Positions 24,074 to 35,048 of a stretch of 64,000 nt of DNA are shown here, one piece after another. Within the stretch, counting starts at the first letter, position 1. Each line of letters starts with the position of its first letter. Both the position numbers and the translations under genes were made by a program. A model generated the notes under the pieces. It worked only from the letters and a program-made list of their open reading frames with translations, made no database searches and was not told where the DNA came from. Origin of the DNA: Mastigamoeba balamuthi (lineage: Eukaryota; Evosea; Mastigamoebida; Mastigamoebidae); contig CACRSC010000091.1 in the NCBI GenBank assembly GCA_902651635.1, forward strand, positions 1 through 64,000, read 5' to 3'.

Positions 24074-25298
24074 TCAGGGCGAGTGGGTGCGCGTGACCAG
24101 CGACGACCAGTCGGGGACGACGCCGCCCGACGCCTCGAGCGACGCCAGCGTCAGCGCGGGCGACGACTGCGCGTACATGCCCGCCAGCGCCGCCGCGGCC
24201 GCGCAGCTCCAGGCGGCGTTGCCACGGGCGAACGGCGTGGCGACGAACGCCAGCCGCACGCTGGCGAGCCACTGGGGGGCCCTCGGAGGCCGCAGCCGAC
24301 TGCACCGCCCGGGCCAGCGCGGCGTCGAAGCCCGGGAGGCACGAGCCGCCGCCGACGACGCACACGCGGCGGGCGAGCACGCGGCGCACGTCGAGCGGGC
24401 AGCGCTCGAGGGCCTCGCGGACGACGTCGGCGGCGGCCTGGACGACCTCGTCGGCGGGGCCCGTCGGCAGCCGCGCGGCCCGCGGGATGTCGGCCTTGCC
24501 GCCGGGCGCCCCCGAGGGCACGTCGAGCAGGCGCTCGAGCGAGGGCTGCGCGGCGCTGGCGACGAGGTAGCGCGAGACGCAGTCGTCCCACTCGCGCAGC
24601 TGCTCGTCGCCGAGGCCGCCGGCCGCTGAGTCCGACGGCGGCCCCGCGACGAGCTCGGCGAGGGCGACAGAGGCCGCGCGCAGCCCCGTCGACGACGACT
24701 TGGCGGCGCCGACGAGGGCGATGCCGTCGACGACGGGGACCACGTCGCAGTGACGCAGCCCCACGTCGACGACCAGCGCCGTCCCCATGTGCGCCGGCGG
24801 GGGCGCCGACTGCGCCAGCGACGCCGCCGACTGCGGCTGGGGCGCCGGCGACGTCACCGGCGACAGCGACGGCGACGACGACGCGGCGAGTGACGTGGCG
24901 ACGACGGCGACGGCGGGCTCGAACTGGGCGAACGAGAGCGACGGCACGCGCAGGCACCTGAGCAGCGCGTCGGCGATGAAGGACCGCGCGCGCGGCGGCG
25001 TTGACGTGGCGCCCTCGACGACGACGACGGGGCGGTCCGAGGGGTCCGCGACGAGCTCGGAGAAGAACACGCCCTTGAGGAACCGCACGAGGTCCGGCGG
25101 CGCGCGCGCCGTCGCCGGGAGACACGTCACGGCGTCTCCGAAGAGCGCCTGAGAGACGACGGGCGGCGTGCGGACTGTGCGGCGCGGGTGGGCCTCGCGC
25201 GCGGAGCCCACGCGGGTGTGCGAGGCCCCTATCTCGAGGACCACGACGAGGCTGCGCACCTCGCTGATCGCCTTGGCCGCCTCCGCCGTCAACGACAT
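24074..25298 (-). CDS. ACTR10: Actin-related protein 10 (dynactin pointed-end subunit)
   Basis: The protein opens with an actin-type phosphate loop (VVVLEIGASHTRVG..HPRR). It carries TALVVDVGLRHCDVVPV in the place of the second loop, CPLDVRRVLARRVCVVGGG near the third, and ends VPDWSSL, close to the IPDWCSL of animal ACTR10. The fit to ACTR10 is better than to conventional actin. Known role: part of the dynactin pointed-end complex used in dynein transport. The frame shifts by one base near 24275, inside a run of six G. Since a contig join copy begins only a few bases away (24280), this is more likely a sequence error than a broken gene. The first 1,019 nt of the coding strand recur at 25558-26576. 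Confidence 0.75.
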
Positions 25299-25338
25299 CG
25301 CAAAACACGGCGCGCCAACGCGACAGAGAAGATAGAAG

Positions 25339-25347
25339 TATCTCCGG
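25339..25347 (+). promoter_or_regulatory. TATCTCCGG motif in divergent promoter
   Basis: TATCTCCGG lies 41 nt upstream of the ACTR10 start (minus) and about 110 nt upstream of the methyltransferase start (plus, first copy). Similar TATCTC..CGG words recur at 39126, 40934, 51643 and 60588, all outside coding sequence and most beside gene starts. The function is inferred only from recurrence. Confidence 0.3.
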
Positions 25348-25557
25348 CAGATGCACAGAGATGCACGGAAAATGCACTGCTGATCAAGCGGATACAACGG
25401 TGTAAATATCCCAAACGGACTCTCTGCAAGTAAAGGTCCTGCAGCACCAGGAATGAAGCAGCGGCACCGGGGCGACGAGGAGGACTGCATCGAGGTGGTG
25501 CCGTCGCCCGAGGACAGCCAGGGCAAGGGCATCCGCGTGCCGTTCCACCGGCGGCAN

Positions 25558-26834
25558 CCCTCGGAGGCCGCAGCCGACTGCACCGCCCGGGCCAGCGCGG
25601 CGTCGAAGCCCGGGAGGCACGAGCCGCCGCCGACGACGCACACGCGGCGGGCGAGCACGCGGCGCACGTCGAGCGGGCAGCGCTCGAGGGCCTCGCGGAC
25701 GACGTCGGCGGCGGCCTGGACGACCTCGTCGGCGGGGCCCGTCGGCAGCCGCGCGGCCCGCGGGATGTCGGCCTTGCCGCCGGGCGCCCCCGAGGGCACG
25801 TCGAGCAGGCGCTCGAGCGAGGGCTGCGCGGCGCTGGCGACGAGGTAGCGCGAGACGCAGTCGTCCCACTCGCGCAGCTGCTCGTCGCCGAGGCCGCCGG
25901 CCGCTGAGTCCGACGGCGGCCCCGCAACGAGCTCGGCGAGGGCGACAGAGGCCGCGCGCAGCCCCGTCGACGACGACTTGGCGGCGCCGACGAGGGCGAT
26001 GCCGTCGACGACGGGGACCACGTCGCAGTGACGCAGCCCCACGTCGACGACCAGCGCCGTCCCCATGTGCGCCGGCGGGGGCGCCGACTGCGCCAGCGAC
26101 GCCGCCGACTGCGGCTGGGGCGCCGGCGACGTCACCGGCGACAGCGACGGCGACGACGACGCGGCTAGTGACGTGGCGACGACGGCGACGGCGGGCTCGA
26201 ACTGGGCGAACGAGAGCGACGGCACGCGCAGGCACCTGAGCAGCGCGTCGGCGATGAAGGACCGCGCGCGCGGTGGCGTTGACGTGGCGCCCTCGACGAC
26301 GACGACGGGGCGGTCCGAGGGGTCCGCGACGAGCTCGGAGAAGAACACGCCCTTGAGGAACCGCACGAGGTCCGGCGGCGCGCGCGCCGTCGCCGGGAGA
26401 CACGTCACGGCGTCTCCGAAGAGCGCCTGAGAGACGACGGGCGGCGTGCGGACTGTGCGGCGCGGGTGGGCCTCGCGCGCGGAGCCCACGCGGGTGTGCG
26501 AGGCCCCTATCTCGAGGACCACGACGAGGCTGCGCACCTCGCTGATCGCCTTGGCCGCCTCCGCCGTCAACGACATCGCAAAACACGGCGCGCCAACGCG
26601 ACAGAGAAGATAGAAGTATCTCCGGCAGATGCACAGAGATGCACGGAAAATGCACTGCTGATCAAGCGGATACAACGGTGTAAATATCCCAAACGGACTC
26701 TCTGCAAGTAAAGGTCCTGCAGCACCAGGAATGAAGCAGCGGCACCGGGGCGACGAGGAGGACTGCATCGAGGTGGTGCCGTCGCCCGAGGACAGCCAGG
26801 GCAAGGGCATCCGCGTGCCGTTCCACCGGCGGCA
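25558..26834. repeat. Second copy of 24280-25556, adjoining a single N (probable assembly overlap)
   Basis: These 1,277 nt repeat 24280-25556 with three visible single-base differences. The N at 25557 is exactly between the copies. Copy 1 carries the 3' part of ACTR10 and stops after the first 104 nt of the methyltransferase. Copy 2 starts inside ACTR10 and runs into the complete methyltransferase. This is what two overlapping contig ends would give if a scaffolder placed them side by side without merging. A real tandem duplication would need the same coincidence of ends. ACTR10 coding sequence in copy 2 spans 26576-25558 (minus) and is partial. Confidence 0.8.
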
Positions 26835-27706
26835 CCGCGTGGCGCTGGCCTGCGCCGCCGTGGCCGCGACGGCTCTGCTGCTGCTCGTGCGCAGCGCCGG
26901 CCGCGAGGGCACGTTCTCGTACACGATGGTCCAGTGCGCCTGGAAGAGCTGGGCCTCGCTCGACAGCACCTACCGCAAGAGCGGGCGCGTCTGGAACTCG
27001 CTCGACGACATCGTCGCTGCGACCCGCGGGGTAAAACTCGCATCACCAAGTCAACAGGCCTGATAAACCGCTCCTGACCGGTTCACGTGTCGCGTTCGGC
27101 GGTTCTTCTCGTGCGTAGGGGGAGGGGCTGGTGACGATGGCGGTGGGGGACGTCGGGGGGTTCCTGAACGAGCGGATGCCGACGGACAAGGCGGGGCGGC
27201 ACAACTACACGACGCTCTACGACTCGCTGCTGGCCGTCTACCGCGCCGGCGACATCACGCTGCTCGAGGTCGGCGTCAAGAAGGGCGGCAGCATCGTGCT
27301 GTGGCGCGAGTACCTGACGCCCGGGTCGTTCGTCTACGGCGCCGACATCGACCCCGCGATCCCGACGTTCACGCGCGACGCGCACATCAAGACGCTCGTC
27401 GTCGACTCGCGCGACGCGGCCGAGGTCGACGCCGCGCTGGGCGGGCTGCAGTTCGACGTGATCGTCGACGACGGCAACCACTACCCGACGGCGCAGCGCG
27501 ACACGTTCAACGCGACGTGGCGGCGCCTCAAGCCCAGCGGCGTCTACATCATCGAGGACGTCACGCACCCGCGGGGGCTCAGGCGCATCGTCGGCAAGAT
27601 CCTGCCGCAGGGCTGGACCACCAAGACCCTCCCCGACTCCTCGGGCGAGCACTGCATGCTCGTCTTCCCCCCGGGCTCCCTGGCCCTCGCCCAGAGCCGC
27701 GACTGA
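26731..27706 (+). CDS. Membrane-anchored class I methyltransferase
   Basis: Two exons (26731-27030, 27119-27706) give 295 residues. An acidic N-terminus ends in basic HRRHR before a single span (VALACAAVAATALLLLV), suggesting a type II Golgi or ER protein. The lumenal domain has the SAM-binding motif TLLEVGVKKGGS, then GADIDP, and FDVIVDDGNHYPTAQRDTF followed by LKPSGVYIIEDV. This matches class I SAM methyltransferases that act on sugars or small molecules (macrocin/mycinamicin O-methyltransferase-like). The substrate is unknown; a glycan is likely given the anchoring. A truncated copy of exon 1 stands at 25453-25556 beside the assembly join. It shares a short divergent promoter with ACTR10. 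Confidence 0.75.
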
Positions 27707-28006
27707 GCAGGCCTAGTGAATAAGCGAATTAGTCAATTAGTCAATTCGAGAGTTTTAAAACTCAGTCGTAACTGGACATCTCTCTCGGCGGGTTCCGTTC
27801 CTGCACATCCAGTGCATTTCCGCTTGGGCGAGCATTGCCCTGAATGGCATGAGAGAGAAGCAAACTCCAGCAGAAGAAGAGGCTATTTTTGGAGCACGGG
27901 CTGATTCCCGCACAACCCGAAAAAATCGATACCTCGCCTTGCCCTTGTGGGCACCTCGGCGCTCCGGTATTCACATCTCATCTGCTCATCTACTCGCCGA
28001 GGAGGA
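27707..28006. other. Intergenic, nothing recognised
   Basis: About 300 nt between the methyltransferase stop and the phosphodiesterase start, AT-richer than the genes. No motif beyond short A/T runs was noted. Confidence 0.4.
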
Positions 28007-30927
28007 ATGCAGCGGAGGCTGGTCTTCGGGGTTCTGCTCGCGCTGTGGACGTGCGCATCCACCCAGCGACGGGACCCCTCAAAAACGGGGGAAAGAACCG
28101 CAAGAACCGCTCTGACCGCGGTCCCCTCGGGTGCGCACAGGTTCAGTGGGGCCGCACGGGCCGAGCGCGACATCATGTCCTTCACGAAGCTGGCCGCCAT
28201 CGAGCTGGACACCATCCTGGCCGAGGTCGAGGAGCACGTCAGGCTCGCCGCGAGCTCCGTCGTCGCCGGGGAGGACTCTGCGCTGCTGCAGACGCACCTG
28301 GGGCCGCTCTCGTTCGTGCCAGCCAAAAATAACTCCTTCGGCATTGCGCTGGCTGTCGACCAGGACCCTGGCCGCCGCTCCGAGGTGAGCTCTCCCGGCC
28401 TCCAGGGGTTCTCGCCTCCTGGCTGACACGGATTCTCCCTCGGGCAGTTCTTTATGCTGCAGGGGCTCGTGCAGGGGCCAGAGGGGTCCGCAGAGACCAA
28501 CGGGACCGCGTGCACCTGCCAGGAGGACTTCGACAGCTGGTGCAGGGTCGTCCAGGCCACCGGAGAGCCCTGCACGACCCCCTGCGCGCTCTTCTGCGGC
28601 GCAGCGCTGGGGCGCGTCCGCAGTCTGCTGATCGACCCCTTTGTGTGGGCCGCGTTCTACAACCGCAGCGGCATCGAGCTCGTCATGTTCATGTCGGGAG
28701 ACCCCGAGGAGGGCACGCAGTGGGGCAGGGTCTGGGTCCTGCCCGACATGGCCTCGGACCCGCCGTTTGTGCTGCAGGAGGGGGCAGACATCAACGAGAA
28801 CTGGAACCTCACGTTTCCCAACACCGACTCGGTCCCGCGCTGGTCAGAGGTCATCGTCGATGAGGTCAGCGGTGGTGCGTGGCCCCTCGCGCGCTCCTGA
28901 GGGCCCTCTGACACCGCGGGCGCGCGCAGAGAAAATCGTGACGGTGGGAGTGGCCGCCATCGGGAAGACCAAGGGGTACCTGGGCACCATGTTCGCGGAG
29001 ATGTCGCTGGAGATCCTGCACGACGACGTGATGTACGAGTACTGGGACGACACAGGTGCGCCGGGACTCGGCAGGCCAGCCTTCAACCCGGCCACTCAAC
29101 GCCGGACAACAGAAATATGGGGCGTTGTCGTCGAGCAGACGGGCCGCGTGGTGATGCAGTCGACAGGCCACAACGTCTTCCTCGAGCCCTCCAACGATTA
29201 CTGGATCACCAACTCCTCCGACTTCGACTTGGCCACAGTACGAACCCCGATCCATCTCGGTCCGTGATTCACCGGCTTCTCCAGCTCTTCGACTCGATAA
29301 CGGCCTCTGGCACCCTTTCCGGCACCGGCGCGACCAAAGACAAATCTGGCGGGTCGTTTCTATACGGGTTTTACGTCCTCGAGTCGACCGAGTGGGTTGT
29401 CATCCTGCTGGAGCGCGCTCCGATAAAGAGTGCGAACCTGCCGCTGGTCATAACGCTATCGGTGACGATTCCGGCCATCGCCCTCGTCACTGCTGTGGTC
29501 ATGGTGTTCTACTTCCGCTCCAAGATGGTCGAGAACCGTGTCCGAGCCCTCGAGAAGGAGCTCCACAAGGTCACCACGACCAACGTGATCGGGACGCCGG
29601 TGGAGAAGGTCGTCTCCTCGCTGATGAGAATCAAGAGCAAGACAAGTGCGAACCCAATTCCCCGCACCACTCCTCTGACATTCTCGTCCGCAGAGCTCAA
29701 CGACGGCGACCGAGAGGAGATCCTGGACCTCGTGACACTGATCACCTCGAACAAGCTGTACAAGGCCGACTTCAAGGCCGCCAAGAACGCGGGAATCGAC
29801 TCGGACATCGACGCGTTCCTCAAGAACATGTTCGTCAAGGAGCTCGACTCGCTCGGCAGCTCGCAGCGGTCGACGCAGAAGCAGACCATGTACCAGAGCG
29901 CCAGCCTCTCGGCACCGCAGCTCGTGCTCAAGGGCCAGATAGAGGACTTCACCTTCGACGTGCGCAGCCTGACGACTCGGGACACGTTCGCCGACTTTGC
30001 GATGTCGCTGTTCGAGGCCAACGACCTCGTCGACGCCCTCGAGATACCGTCGCAGAAGCTGCAGAGGTTCCTGTCGATCGCGGTCGAGGGGTACAACGAC
30101 GTGCCGTACCACAACTGGCAGCACGCCGCCGACGTGGCGCAGGCCCTGCACGTCCTGATCAACCTATTTCAGCCCTTATGCAACTTCTCCAACGTCGAGG
30201 TCGCGGCCGCGCTAGTTGCGGCCTGCGTCCACGACGTGGGCCACCCCGGAGTCAACAACAGGCGCGCTCTCCGCCGAGTCTCTCGGGGCGAGACTGACAG
30301 GCAGGAGAGAACAGGTTTTTGGAGCAGACGAAGGCCAAGCTGGCGATGCGTTATAACTGCGTATCAACTCTGGAGAACATGCACGCGTCGCAGGCCATGA
30401 GCCTCCTGCTGAGGGACGACACGACCAACTTCATCTCGCATTTGAGCAACGAGGGGTTCTGGGACTTCTACAGAGTCGTCATCGGGCTTGTCCTCGCCAC
30501 CGACATGACGCAGCACGTAGAGATCGTCTCGCAGCTCTCTGCCAAGGCCACCGCTGGCAAGTTCGACTGGTCCTCCAAGACGGACAGGCTTTTCATGCTC
30601 AAAGTTCTCATCAAGTTCGCCGACGTCTCGAATCCCGTGCGGCCGTGGGACGTGTGCTCGTTCTGGGCCAACCGGGTGATGGAGGAGTTCTTCCTTCAGG
30701 GCGAGAGGGAGAAGGATGTCGGGCTGCCCGTCTCGCCGTTCATGGACCGCTCCACGACGGATATTCCGCGATGCCAAGAGGCGTTTATTAAGTACGTCGT
30801 GCTGCCGTTCGCGGAGCAGCTCGAGAGGATCAACCCCGAGTTCTGCTCAACAGTAGCTTCAGCGAAAGATAACCTCGCCAAGTGGACGGGCCTCTCCACG
30901 ACCTGCTGTACCACAACCCCGCACTGA
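28007..30927 (+). CDS. Membrane cyclic-nucleotide phosphodiesterase (class I)
   Basis: Seven exons (28007-28384, 28448-28871, 28930-29055, 29113-29237, 29285-29645, 29694-30261, 30315-30927) sum to 2,595 nt, giving 864 residues. A signal peptide precedes an extracellular region with paired Cys (TACTCQEDFDSWC..CALFC) and a Cache-like layout. A span (near LVITLSVTIPAIALVTAVVM) and a coiled linker lead to the catalytic domain. It has HNWQHAADV, HDVGHPGVNN, ENMHASQAM, FADVSNP and the purine-binding Gln in RCQEAF. All metal ligands appear present, so hydrolysis of cAMP and/or cGMP is expected. The sixth intron must begin with GC to keep frame. It is the sole degrading enzyme seen near three cyclases. 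Confidence 0.88.
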
Positions 30928-31336
30928 CACAGACTGAAACTCATGTGAAAATTCATCATTAATATCCTTAAATGCACTAGCCCAGCTCGGAAACAGGGGG
31001 CGCTGTTATGTGAACACCGATCAGCGACAGTGCATGCTGCTCCATTTGGCGTGTGTTAAGGAGAAATTACTTGAAAGGTGCTCGACTGCCGGGCAGTGCG
31101 CGGTCCACTCGGGGCCTCGAACGGAGGCAGATACCCCAGGCAACTTGTCCCCGCAGGGGAAAGTGCAGTGACTAGCCTAGTTGCGAATTGGTGCACGTGC
31201 AGTCTGAAGATGCACGGTTCCTGCAATGTTGTTCCAGTGGTGCAGTGGTGCAAAGGTACACTGGTGGTGCATTGTCCCCAATGACTTCGCGGGGATCTTC
31301 GGACTCTTTTTCTAACTTATTAACTAAACCTCGGAA
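30928..31336. other. Intergenic, nothing recognised
   Basis: About 400 nt between the phosphodiesterase stop and the cellulase start. A GGTGCA-rich patch (31230-31275) is the only repetitive feature seen. Confidence 0.4.
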
Positions 31337-32761
31337 ATGACGGGGAGCACACGCGCGCTGCTGCTCGCCTCTCTCGCGCTCGTGTCCTGCGCCGTGCCGC
31401 TCCAGCTCACCGGAGTCAGTCTCGCGGGCGCCGAGTTCGGGGAGAGCATCCCGGGCACGTACGAGAAGGACTACATTTACCCCACGCAGGCCGAGGTCGA
31501 CTACTTTGTCGGCAAGGGAATGAACCTCCTGAGGATCCCCTTCCGCTGGGAGCGCCTGCAGAGGACGCTCGGCGGGGACTTCGACTCGGACGAGCAGGGG
31601 AGGCTGACGAGGATAGTCAACTACGCGACGGGCAAGGGCGCGCACGTGCTGCTGGACCCGCACAACTACGCGCGGTGGAACGGCAAGATCATCGGCTCGT
31701 CGGACCTCCCCTACGCGCAGTATGTCGAGTTCTGGAAGCGCCTGACGGCGATATTCAAGAGCAACGACATGGTCGTCTTCGGGCTGATGAACGAGCCCAA
31801 GGAGATGGACACGGACCAGTGGTTCGCGGGCGCCAAGGCCGCGTACACGGCGATCCGCGCGGTCACGAAGACGCACCTGATCCTGGTGCCGGGCAACGGC
31901 TACACGGGGGCGCACAGCTGGCTGGGGACGTGGTACGGCAAGTCCAACGCCAACGCCTGGGACAGCGCGGGGTTCCCCAAGGACTCGCGGCTGATGATCG
32001 AGGTGCACCAGTACCTTGACAGCGACCACTCGGGGACGCACGACGTGTGCGACCCGGCGTCGCAGCAGACCAAGAACATCGAGGGGTTCACGGCGTGGGC
32101 CAAGGAGCGCGGGCTCAAGGCCGTCCTGGGCGAGTTCGGCGCCGGCAACAACGCCAACTGCAAGGACGGCATCGCGGCGATGCTCAGCTACATGGAGGCC
32201 CACAGCGACGTCTGGTACGGCTGGTCCTGGTGGGCCGCGGGGCCCTGGTGGCAGCCCGACTACTTCCTGTCGCTCGAGGGCACGACAGGCAACGACAAGC
32301 CGCAGATGGCGTGGCTCACGGCGCACATCCACTCGGGGGCCGTCGACCCCATCTCGTCCGCCGCGCACGCGTCGAGCAGCTCCGCGCACCACGCCAGCAG
32401 CTCCGCCCAGCCCGTCGTGAGCTCGGAGCACGCGAGCTCTGTGCCCGCCCAGGCGTCGAGCTCTGCGAGGCCCGCTAGCTCGGTCCCGGGGCCTGTTGTG
32501 AGCTCCGAGGCTCCGGTCCCGGCGTCGAGCTCGAAGAGGTCGGAGAGCTCTGCGCAGCACGCGAGCAGCTCGAAGAAGTCGGGCAGCTCTGCGGCGCACG
32601 TGAGCAGCTCGGCCAAGCACCAGAGCAGCTCCAAGAAGACCGCGTCGAGCTCGAAGGAGCACGCGGCCAGCTCCACGCCCGCGCACCACTCGCACTACTC
32701 CAGCTCGGCGGCCGTGGCATTCCCTGCCATCGCCCTGATGACCCTGGTGCTCGCATTCTGA
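31337..32761 (+). CDS. GH5 endoglucanase with Ser-rich stalk and GPI-type tail
   Basis: A single uninterrupted frame of 474 residues, unusual here because most neighbours are split. It opens with a signal peptide (TRALLLASLALVSCAVP). The GH5 barrel follows: LRIPFRWERL, the general acid Glu in GLMNEPKEM, VHQYLDSDHSGTH and the nucleophile Glu in AVLGEFGAG, then WWAAGPWW. Residues 335-450 are a Ser/Ala/His/Lys-rich repeat (blocks of ASSS, SSKK). The protein ends in a hydrophobic tail (FPAIALMTLVLAF) with no following charge, a typical GPI-anchor signal. It should cut beta-1,4-glucan at the cell surface, in feeding or in remodelling a cellulosic cyst wall. Lack of introns and the GH5 type raise the possibility of transfer from bacteria or fungi. 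Confidence 0.88.
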   Translation: MTGSTRALLLASLALVSCAVPLQLTGVSLAGAEFGESIPGTYEKDYIYPTQAEVDYFVGKGMNLLRIPFRWERLQRTLGGDFDSDEQGRLTRIVNYATGKGAHVLLDPHNYARWNGKIIGSSDLPYAQYVEFWKRLTAIFKSNDMVVFGLMNEPKEMDTDQWFAGAKAAYTAIRAVTKTHLILVPGNGYTGAHSWLGTWYGKSNANAWDSAGFPKDSRLMIEVHQYLDSDHSGTHDVCDPASQQTKNIEGFTAWAKERGLKAVLGEFGAGNNANCKDGIAAMLSYMEAHSDVWYGWSWWAAGPWWQPDYFLSLEGTTGNDKPQMAWLTAHIHSGAVDPISSAAHASSSSAHHASSSAQPVVSSEHASSVPAQASSSARPASSVPGPVVSSEAPVPASSSKRSESSAQHASSSKKSGSSAAHVSSSAKHQSSSKKTASSSKEHAASSTPAHHSHYSSSAAVAFPAIALMTLVLAF

Positions 32762-32840
32762 GTTCGAAGTAGCTAATACAGATCGTGTTCTCCCAGCGTT
32801 TCGTTGTCCTCAGTTTATGAGTATTCACAACACAGCAAAT

Positions 32841-32924
32841 GACAGCTTGGCCGAGCGGTCTAAGGCGATTGACTCGAAATCAATTCTCCTAACGGAGGCG
32901 TAGGTTCAAATCCTGCAGCTGTCG
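32841..32924 (+). tRNA. tRNA-Ser (CGA)
   Basis: 84 nt with acceptor pairing GACAGCT/AGCTGTC, discriminator G, and TGGCCGAG...GG in the D arm. The anticodon loop CTCGAAA gives anticodon CGA (codon UCG). A long variable arm is typical of class II tRNA, and the T arm contains GGTTCAAATCC. There is no intron. Confidence 0.93.
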
Positions 32925-33066
32925 AATAATCATTTTCTCATAAGAGATGCCAGTGCTTTTTATGTGACAGCACGTCATGGTCTATTTTTGTGCTCTTGAT
33001 CTCTCTCGATTTACACAGAGCGTTTTGTTTTCGGTGGACACCACCAGCAGAAGATCACTGCTCAAG

Positions 33067-34909
33067 ATGGGTGCATCGTACGCACGTGAGTACCGCGTCC
33101 GCGACGAGGTCCTCGCCACAGTCACCGGTAAGCTCCGCCCCGCCCGTGCCCTCCAGCGCCTCGCCCTGCCGCGTCTGTGCGGGTCCGCTGACTCGAATGC
33201 CAGTCTTTGAGTGCGACGGTGTTCGTCTCAACTCCGACGACTCGGAGCCCTCTGTCTACGTCCGGGCGTTCCTCAACGCCGAGCCCCGCGCAGCACGCCA
33301 GACGTGCGCGATGGCCGCCAGCGCAGCGCAGTGGCACGAGACCCTCGATGCGTTCCGGTACGTTTCACGCGTGTCTCGCCCGTTTATGGCGAGGAAAAGT
33401 TCCGGAATATGACTCACGTACCCGTCCCTTTATATGCACCCGCAGGGCGAGGCCGAGCCAGACGCTGCACGTACAGGTCATAGCGAGACGTGGTGGCAGC
33501 AACGCGAGGCGCCAGGACGCCGAGGAGACAATGATGGTACCGATACTCTAATTATGGCATCGGCTCCGCTCACCTCGGCCGCTTTTCTGTCGTGTTCCGT
33601 GTTCGGGCCGCGCACCGCAGGCAGACCTGGAGTTCCCTCTGAGCGGGAGGCAGTGGGTGCACCAGTGGTTCGCCCTCGACAGGTCCCAGGGCGTGGGCGC
33701 GGTCCGCCTGATGGTTCAGTTAACTCCGGTGAGCTGCACCTGCACTCGCCCCGAAATGCCCTCAGACGTCACAGTAGCACTTTCACCACGTCTATCAAAT
33801 CCACTGACGTCACAGTTCACGTGCTTTACAAGAACGCGAGGCCGCTGGACAAGTACGAACTCGGTAATGCGGAGCCGTGGTCACCGTTCTGCACCGGGCA
33901 GAACGCGCTCAACAAAGAGACGTTCAGAAACGTCGAGGTTAAGTCCATTCGCAAGGCCTCGATGGACGCAAAGCAACGACGTGCTCTCGAGCACGACCTG
34001 AGCCACCTGTGAGCAACCGCCCCGCGTCTGTGTAACGAAAGTCGTCACCGCTGACCACGCGTTACTCGCCCTCCGACCTTTCAGGAAGAAGCTGAACCAC
34101 CCGCACCTCGTGAACCTCGTGGAGCTCGTAAGGTCGCCCAGCAGAGAGGTCCTCGTCCTGGAGCAGTGCGTATTTTAAAACGTGTTCTCTACTTCCACCC
34201 TGCTCACGTGGGCTCGCTCGCAGCTGGGGGTTCGGCGACCTCGAGTCCGAGATGGCCTCGGGCACGCAGTTCACAGAGTCGCAGGCGTGCGACATCTTCT
34301 GCCAGGTGCTCGAGGCCACGTGCTACCTGCACCACAGAGGGGTTGTTCACCAGGGCATCCGCCCGCGAAACGTGCTGTTCACGTCGCCCGCACGGACTGA
34401 CGTGAAGCTCGCGCCCTTCGTGCTCTCAGGCGAGGCCAACTGCGAGAGTGCGTCCCAGCCAGCTTCATTGGCGTGGCACTTACGTCCCCGAGCAGCCCAG
34501 ATGTCGCTGAGCTCCGAGTCGCCCTGCTACACCGCCCCGGAGGTCCTCGAGTGCAAGCGATTCACAGAGGCCTGCGACATGTGGGCGCTCGGCGTGCTGT
34601 TCTTCACACTCCTGTGCGGAGAGGCGCCGTTCCACGCGTCCACGCTCGAGGGGTTCCATGCGGTGCTGCGGTCTGGATGCTTCACGATGAACCAGAAGGG
34701 GTGGCACAACGTGGGCCCCCAGCCCAAGGTACCGCGCCAGTTGGATCGCGTTTCATACGCTCACCAGCGTTTTCAATCTGCAGGAGTGCGTTGCTCGACT
34801 ACTCGTCGCAAACCCGCAGAAGAGAATGACGGGCACAGAGTGCATGCTCTTCTGGAGCGAAAGGTGTCATAAGGAACAAGAGGGAATTCTCTCCCGCCTG
34901 TTGTTGTAA
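33067..34909 (+). CDS. C2-domain pseudokinase
   Basis: Start MGASYAREYRV. The C2 domain is spread over four exons: TVFECDGVRLNSDD, LHVQVIA, LEFPLSGRQWVHQWFAL and GAVRLMVQLT. A Ser/Thr-kinase-like domain follows: YELGNAEPW, VKSIRKA (Lys kept), LNHPHLVNLVELV, YLHHRGVVHQGIRPRNVLF, VKLAPFVLS, CYTAPEVL, CDMWALGVLFFTLLCGEAPF and ANPQKRMTG. The HRD motif is HQG and the DFG Asp position is occupied by APF, so phosphotransfer is unlikely; a scaffold or allosteric role is inferred. Closest overall pattern: CAMK-like kinases. One junction near 33735-33820 cannot be joined in frame with certainty; two similar acceptors (GACGTCACAG) lie there. Last exon about 34784-34909. Confidence 0.75.
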
Positions 34910-35048
34910 GATAGAGAACATACAAGTCAAGCTATTTGCTGTCTGCTGCCATTCCCACGGACGCTTGAACGTCCGCCTCGAGAGTTTTTATACAGAGCGC
35001 ATCCATAAGCAAAACAGATGCGTGGGGCGGCACCTGACCTGGATTCAC
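34910..35048. other. Convergent intergenic spacer
   Basis: Short spacer between two converging genes, AT-richer. No clear polyadenylation hexamer is identifiable on either strand. Confidence 0.3.

Noticed and set aside
25558-26576. A second ACTR10 gene
   Set aside because: It is the near-identical repeat starting right after the single N and lacks the 3' part. A contig overlap is the simpler explanation.
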